Source of the DNA: Inquilinus sp042743185
GTDB taxonomy: Bacteria; Pseudomonadota; Alphaproteobacteria; DSM-16000; Inquilinaceae
Assembly (NCBI RefSeq): GCF_042743185.1
Contig: NZ_JBHYMS010000002.1
Location: 1 to 64,000 of the forward strand
Length of the DNA: 64,000 bases
Direction: 5' to 3'
Shown: one piece after another, positions 16,488-24,883 of the stretch
How the letters are laid out: each line of letters begins with the position of its first letter
Numbering within the stretch: position 1 is the first letter of the stretch
Translations under genes and position numbers: made by a program
The notes under the pieces: model-generated
Told to the model about the DNA's origin: nothing
The model's input: only the letters and a program-made list of their open reading frames with translations
Database searches by the model: none

Positions 16488-16904
16488 CTATTCGCCCAGC
16501 AGATGCAGCACGATCTCGCGCCGGTGCGGTCGGCGGCGGTGTTCGAACAGGTAGATCCCCTGCCAGGTGCCGAGCACCAGCCGGCCGGAGGCGACCGGGA
16601 TCGACAACTGCACCTGGGTCAGCGCCGTGCGGATATGGGCCGGCATGTCGTCCGGCCCCTCGGCATCGTGGATGTAGAAGTCGCCCTCGGGCGCAATCCG
16701 CTCGAAGTAGGCCTCCAGATCGGCCCGGACATCCGGGTCGGCATTCTCCTGGATCAGCAGCGAGGCCGAAGTGTGCCGGCAGAACACGGTCAGCAGGCCG
16801 GTCCCGATCCGCTGCGCCTCGACCCAGGGCCGGATCTGCGGCGTGATCTCGGCCAGCCCCTTGCCGCGGGTGGTCACCTGGAGGGTGTGGAGGAACTGCT
16901 GCAT
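16488..16904 (-). CDS. Secondary thiamine-phosphate synthase family protein YjbQ (UPF0047)
   Basis: The 138-residue protein is full length for the YjbQ/UPF0047 family: GLLTVFCRHTSASLLIQENADPDV, a central DFYIHDAEGPDDMPAHIRTAL and the C-terminal LGTWQGIYLFEHR with conserved His and metal-binding residues. Weak thiamine-phosphate synthase activity has been reported for the family, but the true role is unsettled. Its ATG overlaps the stop of the upstream Phd-like gene (TGATG), so the two are translationally coupled, an unusual pair. Confidence 0.92.
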   Translation of the reverse strand: MQQFLHTLQVTTRGKGLAEITPQIRPWVEAQRIGTGLLTVFCRHTSASLLIQENADPDVRADLEAYFERIAPEGDFYIHDAEGPDDMPAHIRTALTQVQLSIPVASGRLVLGTWQGIYLFEHRRRPHRREIVLHLLGE

Positions 16905-17128
16905 CACCTGCCTTCGAACAAATCCGCGATTGCCTCGTCTTTCACCCCGACATCCGGGATGACGATCTGCCCCTCGTAGCCGCCGGGCCGGCGTCGCTCC
17001 CCGGCATACGGCCTGAGTTCGACCCATGGCGTGCCGTCGCGCTCGATGACCACACGCTCGCCGGCCCGCGCCCGTTTCGCCAACTTCGACAGGCGGGCCT
17101 TTGCTTCGTGCATGCTGACTCGGATCAT
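16904..17128 (-). CDS. Phd/YefM-type antitoxin without adjacent toxin
   Basis: The 74-residue protein matches type II antitoxins: IRVSMHEAKARLSKLAKRARAGERVVIERDG (described as two parts, the helix-turn region and the beta strand) is the classic Phd-fold N-terminus that binds DNA and dimerises; the C-terminal GYEGQIVIPDVGVKDEAIADLFEGR-like end is the toxin-neutralising tail. The ATG has AAGGAGGG upstream. In such operons a PIN-domain toxin normally follows immediately; here yjbQ occupies that place. The antitoxin is either an orphan or regulates yjbQ. Confidence 0.85.
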   Translation of the reverse strand: MIRVSMHEAKARLSKLAKRARAGERVVIERDGTPWVELRPYAGERRRPGGYEGQIVIPDVGVKDEAIADLFEGR

Positions 17129-17233
17129 CTGGCCCTCCTTCCAGCGATAGCTTAGCCCGTCGCCAATACCTGTCGATCCCCGACCGAACCGCAGCGCCTT
17201 CCCGTTCCCCGCCCGATCGGCGAGAATGCGCCC

Positions 17234-18376
17234 ATGGCCGAGGACGAGTTCTACCCCCAGGTGCCGGTGTTCGACGGCTTCGCCCGGCTGACCGACACGG
17301 CGCTGTACCGGCCGCTGCCCGAGGATTGGGTGATCGGCCTGTCCGACGTCGTCTCCTCCACCGCGGCGATCCGGGCCGGACAGTACAAGAGTGTCAACGT
17401 CGCCGGCGCGGCGCTGATCGCCGCCGTCTCCAACGCCCTGGCGCAGCGCGACTTCCCCTTCGCCTTCGGCGGCGACGGCGCCAGCTTCGCCCTGCCGCCC
17501 GGCGACGCTGAAACCGCCCGCGCCGCCTTGGCCGCCACCGCCGCCTGGGTGCGCGACGAGCTGGGCCTGACCCTGCGGGTCGGGCTGGTGCCCGTGGCAT
17601 CGATCCGGACCGCCGGCTGGGACGTGCGGGTCGCCCGCTACGCGCCGTCGCCGAACGTTACCTATGCCATGTTCATGGGCGGCGGCTTGGCCTGGGCCGA
17701 GCGCGAGCTGAAGGCCGGTGCCTTCGCCGTCGAGCCGGCGCCGGCCGGCACGCGGCCCGATCTGACCGGCCTGTCCTGCCGCTGGCAGGAGTTCCCGGCC
17801 CGGCACGGCGTGGTGGTGTCGCTGATCGCCGCCCCGGCGGTGGCCGAGGGCGAGGCCGGCTTTCGCGAGCTGGTCGGCGACATCCTGCGCATGACCGGGC
17901 GCGAGAGCGAGGCCGAGCACCCGATGATCGATCTCGCCCGCGGCCTGGCCTGGCCGCCGCCCGGGCTGGACGTCGAGGCGCGGGCCTCGCGCGGGGCCGG
18001 CCAGCCGCTGCTGCTGCGCAAGCTGGTGCTGGGGCTGCACAGCCTGGCCGGCTGGGCGCTGTTCCGCTTCGGCATCCCGCTCGGCGGCTTCCAGCCCAGG
18101 CGCTACATGCGCGAGATGGTGGCCAATGCCGATTACCGCAAATACGATGACGGGCTGCGCATGACGCTGGACTGCACCCCCACCCTGGCCAACCGGCTGG
18201 AGGCACGCCTGCTGGCGGCCGAGCAGGCCGGCATCGCCCGCTTCGGCCTGCACCGGCAGGATTCGGCGATCGTCACCTGCTTCACCCCGTCGCCGCTGCG
18301 CAGCGACCATGTCCATTTCGTCGACGGCGCCGCCGGCGGCTATGCCGCCGCGGCCTCCCGGCTGAAGCCGTCATGA
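17234..18376 (+). CDS. DUF3095 domain protein (nucleotide-cyclase-like)
   Basis: The 380-residue cytoplasmic protein has the DUF3095 pattern: N-terminal FYPQVPVFDGFARLTDTALYRPLPEDW, the central IGLSDVVSSTAAIRAGQYKSVNVAGAA and FAFGGDGASFALPP, which is the same type of block (LSDVVxST, GGDG) as in class III adenylate cyclases and diguanylate-like enzymes. Whether it still makes a nucleotide is not known. It is coupled to the cupin gene by an ATGA overlap and lies divergent from the antitoxin-yjbQ pair. Confidence 0.8.
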   Translation: MAEDEFYPQVPVFDGFARLTDTALYRPLPEDWVIGLSDVVSSTAAIRAGQYKSVNVAGAALIAAVSNALAQRDFPFAFGGDGASFALPPGDAETARAALAATAAWVRDELGLTLRVGLVPVASIRTAGWDVRVARYAPSPNVTYAMFMGGGLAWAERELKAGAFAVEPAPAGTRPDLTGLSCRWQEFPARHGVVVSLIAAPAVAEGEAGFRELVGDILRMTGRESEAEHPMIDLARGLAWPPPGLDVEARASRGAGQPLLLRKLVLGLHSLAGWALFRFGIPLGGFQPRRYMREMVANADYRKYDDGLRMTLDCTPTLANRLEARLLAAEQAGIARFGLHRQDSAIVTCFTPSPLRSDHVHFVDGAAGGYAAAASRLKPS

Positions 18377-18723
18377 AGGCCGGCAACCTGTTCGACGCCC
18401 TGCCGCGGGACGCGACGGAGGAGCAGTTCACGACCCTGCTGCAGGAAGCGGGCTTCGTGCTGGAGCGCATCGTCTCCACCGGCCAGGCCAGCCCGCCCGG
18501 CTTCTGGTACGACCAGGAGCGGGCGGAATGGGTGGTGCTGCTGCGCGGCTCCGCCCGCCTGGAGGTCGAGGGCGAGCCGGCGCCGCGCACCCTGCGCCCC
18601 GGCGACTGGGTGCACCTCCCGGCCCATGCCCGCCACCGCGTCGCCTGGACCGACCCGGACCAGCCGACGGTGTGGCTGGCGCTGCATCACCACCAGGGGC
18701 CACGAGATGTGAGCGTCCCTTAG
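18373..18723 (+). CDS. Small cupin domain protein
   Basis: The 116-residue protein has a single cupin barrel. The first cupin motif is partly visible (GFWYDQERAEWVVLLRGSARLEVEG) and the second as PGDWVHLPAHARHRVAWT with metal-ligand His. The family covers sensors, isomerases and dioxygenases of very different substrates, so no function can be assigned. It starts within the stop codon of the DUF3095 gene; the two should be made together. Confidence 0.82.
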   Translation: MKAGNLFDALPRDATEEQFTTLLQEAGFVLERIVSTGQASPPGFWYDQERAEWVVLLRGSARLEVEGEPAPRTLRPGDWVHLPAHARHRVAWTDPDQPTVWLALHHHQGPRDVSVP

Positions 18724-18786
18724 CGGTGGGCCCCCGTCAGCCACCGCTCTCTGTCGCCGGCACGCAACGGGATTCAGGCCGCCCCC

Positions 18787-19104
18787 ATGAACGACACTCT
18801 CGAACACGCCGTCATCGTTCATTTCAGTTACGGCTCCAACGACTTGGAAGCTCTGTTTGCCCTCGAGGAAAAGCTCGAGAGCGCCATTGCCTCCGCCGGC
18901 GTGGGTGAGCTCGACGGAAACGAGATCGCCGCGGATGGAAGTGACGGCAACCTGTACATGTACGGCCCGGATGCTGACCGCCTGTTCGACGTGATACGTC
19001 CTGTGCTTGAGTCGGCTCCCTTCATGCGGGGAGCACAGGTGTTGAAGCGGTATGGTCCGCCCGGGGACGGTGTTCGTCAGTCCATCGTCATCATTGGTCC
19101 GTGA
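18787..19104 (+). CDS. Hypothetical protein of 105 residues, lower GC
   Basis: The 105-residue acidic protein (EHAVIVHFSYGSNDLEALFALEEKL ... GNLYMYGPDADRLFDVIRPVLESAPFM) has an alternating beta/alpha pattern and no signal or membrane segment. I do not recognise a named family. The spacing of YGS, GELDGNEIAADGSDGNLYMYGPDAD and the final basic QVLKRYGPP suggests a conserved small fold of immunity-protein or ferredoxin-like size. Codon use is less GC-biased than the neighbours (many third-position A/T), which hints at later acquisition. It is convergent with ade. Confidence 0.6.
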   Translation: MNDTLEHAVIVHFSYGSNDLEALFALEEKLESAIASAGVGELDGNEIAADGSDGNLYMYGPDADRLFDVIRPVLESAPFMRGAQVLKRYGPPGDGVRQSIVIIGP

Positions 19105-19130
19105 GACATCCCGGGCGCGTATCGATCCGG

Positions 19131-20837
19131 CTATGCTGCGATCAGCTCGAACCGATCCACATCCACCAGACCGCGGTCGGTGATCTTGAGGTGCGGGATC
19201 ACCGGCAGCGGCAGGAAGGCGAGCTGGATGAAAGGCTCCGGCAGCGGGCAGCCCATCGCCTTCACCGCCCGGCGCAGCGTCCGCAGGTCGTCGGCCACCT
19301 GCTCGAAGGGCTGCAAGCTCATCAGCCCGGCCAAAGGCAGGGCGATCTCGCCGGCCACCTGGCCGTTCCGGATCGCGACGAAGCCACCCTGCAGCGCGAT
19401 CAGCCGGTTCACCGCCGCGGCCATGTCGGCGTCGTTGTCGCCGACCACGCAGATGTTGTGGCTGTCATGCCCGACCGAGGAGGCGAGCGCGCCGCCGCGG
19501 AAGCCGAAGCCCCGGACGAAGGCGCGGCCGACATTGCGATTCACCCCATGCCGGGCGAAGACGCAGATCTTGAGGATGTCCTGGTCCGGATCGGGGTGGC
19601 GGCAGCCGTCGCGCCAGGGCAGGGTCGCGGTCAGCGCCGCGGTGATGATCTTGCCCGGGATCACCCCGATCACCGGGCCCGTCGGGCCCGAGGTGGGCGC
19701 GTGGAAATCCTCCACCGCCACCGGGTCGAGCTTGACCGAGCCGAGGCCGACCGGGGCCGGCGCGGCACGTCCCGCGAAGATCTCCGGCCCGACCACACGC
19801 CCGGCGCTGATCACCTGCGACACGGCGCAGGCTTCGAGATCGTCGAGCAGCACCAGGTCGGCGCGGCGGCCGGGTGCGACCAGGCCGCGATCGCGCAGGC
19901 CAAAACCTTGGGCGGCCGACCAGGTGGCGGCGCGGTAGACATGGGCCATCGGCGCGCCGCGGCGGATCGCCGACCGGATCAGGTGGTCGAGATGGCCCTC
20001 CTCGGCGATGTCGAGCGGGTTGCGGTCGTCGGTGCAGAGGCCGAGCAGCGGCGAGGTCTCGGCCGAGATGATCGGCGCCAGAGCATGCACGTCCTTGCTG
20101 ACCGAGCCGTCGCGGATCAGGATCTGCATGCCCTTGCGCAGCTTCTCCAGCGCCTCCTCCGGCCCGGTCGTCTCGTGGCAGTTGCGGATGCCGCAGGCGA
20201 GATAGGCGTTCAGCGGCTTGCCGGTCAGCAGCGGCGAGTGGCCGTCGATATGGCCGTCCTGGAAGGCGGCCAGCTTCTCCAGCACCGCCTCGTCCTTGGC
20301 CAGCACGCCCGGGAAGTTCATGAACTCGGCCAGGCCGATCACCTTGGGATGGCCGCGGTGCCGCGCCAGGTCGGCGGCGTCGAGCCGGGCGCCGGCGGTC
20401 TCGAGCTCCGTCGCCGGCACGCAGGAGGAGAGCTGGACCCGCAGGTCCATCGCGGTGCCGAGGGCGCCGTCGAGGAAATAGCGCAGCCCGGCCTCGCCCA
20501 GCACGTTGCAGATCTCGTGCGGGTCGCAGATCGCGGTGGTGGTGCCGCGCGGCAGCACGCAGCGGTCGAACTCGGCCGGCGTCACCAGGGTCGATTCGCA
20601 ATGCACGTGGGTGTCGATGAAGCCGGGCACCACCACCTTGCCGCGGCCGTCGATCTCGACCGCGCCGGAATAGTCGGCGCAGGTGCCGACGATGCGGTCG
20701 CCGCAGACCGCCACGTCGCCGTCCAGCAGCGCGCCGGTGATCACGTCGAGGGTGCGCGCACCCTTGATCACCAGATCGGCGGGCGCGTGGCCCAGAGCCT
20801 GGTCGATTCGCCGCCTCAGATCCGCCGTGCCGCTCAT
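19131..20837 (-). CDS. ade: Adenine deaminase
   Basis: The 568-residue protein is a full-length amidohydrolase of the Ade type, turning adenine into hypoxanthine and ammonia in purine salvage. It shows the metal-binding GFIDTHVHCEST, PRGTTTAICDPHEICNVLG, the EFMNFPGV and DGHSPLLTG motifs, LCTDDRNPLDI, and the C-terminal GHDSHNICVVG and FLPLPVIPHLKITD that separate Ade from other amidohydrolases. It reads toward a small hypothetical gene and diverges from the histidine-kinase gene across an AT-rich promoter region. Confidence 0.95.
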   Translation of the reverse strand: MSGTADLRRRIDQALGHAPADLVIKGARTLDVITGALLDGDVAVCGDRIVGTCADYSGAVEIDGRGKVVVPGFIDTHVHCESTLVTPAEFDRCVLPRGTTTAICDPHEICNVLGEAGLRYFLDGALGTAMDLRVQLSSCVPATELETAGARLDAADLARHRGHPKVIGLAEFMNFPGVLAKDEAVLEKLAAFQDGHIDGHSPLLTGKPLNAYLACGIRNCHETTGPEEALEKLRKGMQILIRDGSVSKDVHALAPIISAETSPLLGLCTDDRNPLDIAEEGHLDHLIRSAIRRGAPMAHVYRAATWSAAQGFGLRDRGLVAPGRRADLVLLDDLEACAVSQVISAGRVVGPEIFAGRAAPAPVGLGSVKLDPVAVEDFHAPTSGPTGPVIGVIPGKIITAALTATLPWRDGCRHPDPDQDILKICVFARHGVNRNVGRAFVRGFGFRGGALASSVGHDSHNICVVGDNDADMAAAVNRLIALQGGFVAIRNGQVAGEIALPLAGLMSLQPFEQVADDLRTLRRAVKAMGCPLPEPFIQLAFLPLPVIPHLKITDRGLVDVDRFELIAA

Positions 20838-20896
20838 GCCGTCCTCTCCTGCCAGGATCGCAGCGTAGCAGGATCGGGCCGGTCCGTGCCTGCCTT

Positions 20897-20931
20897 CGAA
20901 ATAGATAGAATTTTAAGATAATTATTTATAC
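20897..20931. promoter_or_regulatory. AT-rich divergent promoter region
   Basis: This roughly 35-base stretch between ade and the hybrid kinase gene is almost free of G/C (AATAGATAGAATTTTAAGAT and following), in strong contrast to its surroundings. It contains -10-like boxes on both strands (TATTTATA, TATAAATA). It probably serves both genes and could be a target for MucR-like proteins, which prefer AT-rich DNA. Confidence 0.4.
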
Positions 20932-21023
20932 CGTCCGCGCGGCGGCGACACCGCCGCCGGTTTCGACTATCACCTGATCAGGCGGCCGATGGCCCCGGGG
21001 GACGATCGGGAGACGCGTGGGGA

Positions 21024-23534
21024 ATGGAGAAGTTTCTGGGCTCGGTCCGCTCGATCGTTCTGCTGGCAATCCTCGGCTTCCTGCTGTTCTTCGGCACGGC
21101 CGGATGGCTCGGCAAGCAGTTCCTGGCCGACAACGCCCGGACGCAGGCCCGGGTCGACCACACCAATCTGGTGATCGCCACCATCTACGAGGCCCGGCTG
21201 GCCATCGCGCGGGCCCAGGCCTTGAGCCGCGGCTTCGTCATCACCGGGAATCCCCGGGACGCAGCGGTCGCGGAGGACAGCGCCCGGCTGGCCACCGACA
21301 AGCTGCTGGACCTGCGCAGCCTGACCGCCGACAACCCGGAGCAGGTCCGGCACTTCGACGACGCCGCGACCATCACCGAGCAGATCCTGGTGGCCAACGA
21401 CCGGATCATCGCCGCGGTCCGGCAGGGTGACCTCGACGGCGCTCGCGCCATCGTCAAGGATGCCGCCGACCAGGCACCGGCCTTCCGCGACAGGATCGAG
21501 GCGGCGGTGGCCACGGAGAAGGCGCTGCTGGCGCAGCGCCAGGCCGCCACCGAGGCGACGCTGCGGCGGATCATCTGGCTGCTGGCCGGCGTCGCCGCGC
21601 TGGCGGCCTTGTGCGGGCTGCTGGCGGCCTGGGCGATGTCGCGCCAGGTGCGCGCGGACCAGCAGCGCTACCGCGAGCTGGAGGGGGCCAAGCAGGAGAG
21701 CGATGCCGCCGCCCGGGCCCTGGCCGAGAGCCAGGCCCAGCTGCAGGCGGTGCTGGACAGCGCCCGCGACCCGATCCTGGTGGTCGACGACACCGGCATG
21801 GTGGAGTTGGCCAACCGCGCCTGCGGCGAGGCTTTCGGCGTGTCTGGCGGCATCCTGGTCGGCACCGACATCTCGGCGCTGGCGCCGGCCCTGGCCGGCG
21901 GCGCCCACCCGACCGGCGAGGTCACGGTGACCCGGCGCGACTGCAGCAGCTTCCCGGCCGAGATTTCGACCGGCGTGTTCGAGCGCGACGGCCGAACGGT
22001 CTCGGTCTGCATCCTGCGCGACATGACCGAGCGCCACCGGCTGGACCAGCTGAAGAACGAGTTCGTGTCGACGGTCAGCCATGAGCTGCGCACGCCGCTG
22101 ACCTCGATCCGCGGCTCGCTGGGCCTGATCGTGGCCGGGGCGGCCGGCGGGCTGCCGGAGAAGGCGAAGTCGCTGCTGGAGATCGCGCACAAGAACAGCG
22201 AGCGGCTGGTCGGGCTGGTCAACGACATCCTCGACATCGAGAAGATCGAGTCGGGCCGCATGGAGTTCCGGCACGACCGGCTGGAGGCCGGGGCGCTGGT
22301 CGAGCAGGCGGTCGAGGCCAACCACGCCTATGCCGCCCAGCACGAGGTCGAGTATCTCATCACGACCCGGCCGGACCTGCCGCTGGCGGTGCAGGGCGAC
22401 GCCGACCGCCTGATCCAGGTGCTGACCAACCTCCTCTCCAACGCCGCCAAGTTCTCGCCCGCCGGCAGCATCGTCGAGGTGGCGGTCGAGACGGCGGGCC
22501 GGCAGGCCCTGATCAGCGTGCGCGACCGTGGCGCCGGCATCCCGGAGGAGTTCCGCAGCCGGATCTTCCAGCGCTTCGCCCAGGCGGATGCCAGCGACGT
22601 GCGGCGCAAGGGCGGCACCGGCCTCGGCCTGTCGATCGCCAAGGCCATCGTCGAGCGCCATGGCGGCCGCATCGGCTTCGAGCCGGCGGAGGGCGGCGGC
22701 ACCCGCTTCTGGTTCACCCTGCCGCTGCTGGCCGAGGCGCCGGAGACGGCGGCCCTGCCCGGCGACGCCCGGCGGCAGGTTCTGATCTGCGAGGACGACC
22801 CGGACGTCGCGACCCTGCTGGGCCTGATGATCGAGCAGGACGGCTGGCGGGTCGACTTCGCCCGCGATGCCGAGACGGCGCTGGAAAAGGCGCGCATGGG
22901 GCAGTATGACGCGATGACCGTCGACCTGCTGCTGCCGGGCATGGACGGGATCACCCTGATCCGGCACCTGCGCGCCGACCCGGCGACGGCGGAGCTGCCG
23001 ATCGTCGTCGTCTCCGCCACCGCCCAGGACGGCAAGCGCGAGCTGAACGGCGACGCGGTCAACATCGTCGACTGGCTGGACAAGCCGATCGAGCAGCTGC
23101 GGTTGCGGGCGGCGCTGCGCCAGGCGGGCCTGCGCGGCCGCAACGGCCGCGCCTGCATCCTGCATGTCGAGGACGACGACGACGTGATCGAGGTGGTCGG
23201 CGCCATCGTCCGCGACGAGGCGGAGATCGTGCCGGCGCGGTCGCTGCAGGAGGGCCGCGAGAGGCTGGCGGAGCAGCGCTTCGACCTGGTCATCATCGAT
23301 GTCGGGCTGCCTGACGGCTCCGGCCTCGACCTCCTGGAGACGATCAACGCCCGCACGCCGCGGGAGCCGGTGCTGATCTTCTCGGCCCAGGATTCCAGCG
23401 CCTCCTACGCCAGCGCGGTGTCCGCCTCGCTGGTCAAGAGCCGCACCGACAACGAACAGCTGCACCAGACCATCACCGGCCTGATCAACGGCCTGATCCA
23501 GGGCAAGCAAGAGGGCCCCCGCCATGGCCGATGA
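21024..23534 (+). CDS. Hybrid sensor histidine kinase with CHASE3, PAS and two receiver domains
   Basis: The 836-residue inner-membrane protein has a first membrane helix (about residues 10-30), a periplasmic CHASE3 domain (about 35-180), a second helix (about 183-205), a coiled coil, a PAS domain (about 235-340), a HisKA dimerisation domain with phospho-His 353 in SHELRTPL, a HATPase (VLTNLLSNAAKFSP; DRGAGIP; GGTGLGLSI) and two receivers with Asp 634 (DLLLPGMDG) and Asp 759 (IDVGLPDGSG). CHASE3 ligands are unknown. The receiver gene overlaps its end by 11 bases, and an Hpt gene follows, giving all parts of a phosphorelay. Confidence 0.93.
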   Translation: MEKFLGSVRSIVLLAILGFLLFFGTAGWLGKQFLADNARTQARVDHTNLVIATIYEARLAIARAQALSRGFVITGNPRDAAVAEDSARLATDKLLDLRSLTADNPEQVRHFDDAATITEQILVANDRIIAAVRQGDLDGARAIVKDAADQAPAFRDRIEAAVATEKALLAQRQAATEATLRRIIWLLAGVAALAALCGLLAAWAMSRQVRADQQRYRELEGAKQESDAAARALAESQAQLQAVLDSARDPILVVDDTGMVELANRACGEAFGVSGGILVGTDISALAPALAGGAHPTGEVTVTRRDCSSFPAEISTGVFERDGRTVSVCILRDMTERHRLDQLKNEFVSTVSHELRTPLTSIRGSLGLIVAGAAGGLPEKAKSLLEIAHKNSERLVGLVNDILDIEKIESGRMEFRHDRLEAGALVEQAVEANHAYAAQHEVEYLITTRPDLPLAVQGDADRLIQVLTNLLSNAAKFSPAGSIVEVAVETAGRQALISVRDRGAGIPEEFRSRIFQRFAQADASDVRRKGGTGLGLSIAKAIVERHGGRIGFEPAEGGGTRFWFTLPLLAEAPETAALPGDARRQVLICEDDPDVATLLGLMIEQDGWRVDFARDAETALEKARMGQYDAMTVDLLLPGMDGITLIRHLRADPATAELPIVVVSATAQDGKRELNGDAVNIVDWLDKPIEQLRLRAALRQAGLRGRNGRACILHVEDDDDVIEVVGAIVRDEAEIVPARSLQEGRERLAEQRFDLVIIDVGLPDGSGLDLLETINARTPREPVLIFSAQDSSASYASAVSASLVKSRTDNEQLHQTITGLINGLIQGKQEGPRHGR

Positions 23535-23925
23535 GGTGCTGACCCGCATCCTCTATGTCGAGGACGACGCTGATATCCGCTCGGTTGCCGGCTTCGCGCT
23601 GGAGGCGGTGGGCGGCTTCGTCCTGGCCGCCTGCGCCTCGGGCGAGGAGGCGCTGACCCAGGCGCCCGGCTTCGCACCGCAGCTGCTGCTGCTCGACGTG
23701 ATGATGCCGGGCATGGACGGACCTGAGACGCTGGCGGCGCTGCGGGCGCTGCCGGGGACCGCGGCGACGCCGGCGGTGTTCATGACCGCCAAGGTGCAGC
23801 CGCAGGAGGTGGCGCGCTACCGCGCCCTCGGCGCCATCGACGTCATCTCCAAACCCTTCGACCCGATGACCCTGTCGGACGAGATCCGCGCCATCTGGGC
23901 CCGTCGCGACGGCCAAAAGCCGTGA
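23524..23925 (+). CDS. Stand-alone response regulator receiver protein
   Basis: The 133-residue protein is a single receiver domain: acidic pocket LYVEDDADI, phospho-acceptor Asp 58 in LLLLDVMMPGMDGPE, Thr in AVFMTAK and Lys in ISKPFDP. There is no output domain, so it acts as a phosphate shuttle or by protein contact, as DivK/CheY-type proteins do. It overlaps the hybrid kinase gene and should be translated with it; the natural partners are the kinase and the Hpt protein downstream. Confidence 0.93.
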   Translation: MADEVLTRILYVEDDADIRSVAGFALEAVGGFVLAACASGEEALTQAPGFAPQLLLLDVMMPGMDGPETLAALRALPGTAATPAVFMTAKVQPQEVARYRALGAIDVISKPFDPMTLSDEIRAIWARRDGQKP

Positions 23926-23954
23926 TTTGCAAAGATCCCAGGCCTTCCCTCTTT

Positions 23955-24041
23955 GTCATCACCGGGCTTGACCCGGTGATCCAGGGGCCGTCGAGAGCCG
24001 CACTTGCCGCCCTGGATGCCTGGGTCAGGCCCGGGCATGAC
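23955..24041. repeat. Palindromic interspersed repeat inside the phosphorelay operon
   Basis: The unit begins GTCATCACCGGGCTTGACCC and ends with GGCCCGGGCATGAC. The outer ends are complementary (GTCAT/ATGAC, ATCCAG/CTGGAT), and each half has its own hairpin (CACCGGG/CCCGGTG; TGCCTGGG/CCCGGGCA). This type of 'GTCAT...ccgggctTGACCCGG' unit is a frequent dispersed repeat in alphaproteobacterial genomes. It lies between the receiver and Hpt genes. Confidence 0.8.
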
Positions 24042-24085
24042 AGGAAAGGGGAATTCGCTGTCGGGTGGGAATCGGAAACAGGGCG

Positions 24086-24400
24086 ATGACCCAGGATGCG
24101 CTGCAGGCCCATCTCGACCGGCTGCGGGCGAAATTCGCGGCCGAGCTGCCGCAGAGGCTGGCGGAGGCCGACGCCCTGCTGGCGGCGCTGCGGGACGGCG
24201 ACGCCGAGGCGCTGAAGGGGCTGCGCTTCGTTACGCACCGGCTGAACGGCACCGGCGGCACGATGGGCTTCGCTGCCCTGTCGGGCGCGGCGGCGGCGCT
24301 GGAGGCGCGGCTGGATGCCTGCCTGCGGGCCGGGGGCGCGGGACCGGAAGATCTGACGGCGATCGCGGCCGGGCTGGCGGCGGTGAAGGCGGCCGCCTGA
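24086..24400 (+). CDS. Hpt domain phosphotransfer protein
   Basis: The 104-residue helical protein carries a histidine phosphotransfer signature, with His 51 in FVTHRLNGTGGTMGF followed by small residues and the paired helices LSGAAAALEARLDAC. Hpt proteins move phosphate between receiver domains, here presumably between the hybrid kinase upstream and the single receiver or another regulator. The ATG at 24086 is preferred to a GTG at 24065. It is separated from the receiver gene by 160 bp containing a palindromic repeat and is convergent with the osmC-like gene (6-bp gap). Confidence 0.85.
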   Translation: MTQDALQAHLDRLRAKFAAELPQRLAEADALLAALRDGDAEALKGLRFVTHRLNGTGGTMGFAALSGAAAALEARLDACLRAGGAGPEDLTAIAAGLAAVKAAA

Positions 24401-24406
24401 GCCGGG

Positions 24407-24826
24407 TCAGGCCGGCTCCACCACCTCGATCTCGGCAGTGATCTCGGCGACCTTGCCGAGCATGATCGAGGCCGAGCAGTACTTCTCCTTCGACAGCGCC
24501 ACGGCCCGCTCGACCTTCACGCGGTCGAGGCCGCGGCCGGAGACGATGTAGCGCATGCGGATCCTGGTGAAGACCTTCGGGTCGGTCTCGGCGCGTTCGG
24601 CCTCGACCTCGACCCGGCAGTCGGCCACCGGCTCGCGCGCCTTCTCCAGGATCATCACCACGTCGAAGGTGGTGCAGCCGCCGAGGCCGAGCAGCAGCAT
24701 CTCCATCGGCCGGACGCCGAGGTTGCGGCCGCCATGCTCCGGCGCGCCGTCCATGACCACGGCATGGCCGCTGCCGGATTCGCCGAGGAAGGTGCGGCCT
24801 TCGACCCAGGTGACGCGGGCTTTCAT
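24407..24826 (-). CDS. OsmC family protein
   Basis: The 139-residue protein has the OsmC/YhfA pattern: GRNLGVRPMEMLLLGLGGCTTFDVVMIL with the peroxidatic Cys, a central beta sheet with basic residues (VEVEAERAETDPKVFTRIRMRY) and a second Cys in SKEKYCSASIML. The two Cys residues are those that reduce organic hydroperoxides in OsmC/Ohr proteins; the YhfA-type branch represented here is less studied. It seems monocistronic. Confidence 0.9.
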   Translation of the reverse strand: MKARVTWVEGRTFLGESGSGHAVVMDGAPEHGGRNLGVRPMEMLLLGLGGCTTFDVVMILEKAREPVADCRVEVEAERAETDPKVFTRIRMRYIVSGRGLDRVKVERAVALSKEKYCSASIMLGKVAEITAEIEVVEPA

Positions 24827-24883
24827 CTGAACTGCTCCAGGAACCGATTCGAGCCGGCACCCTAGCAGGGGCGTAAAGGCCCG

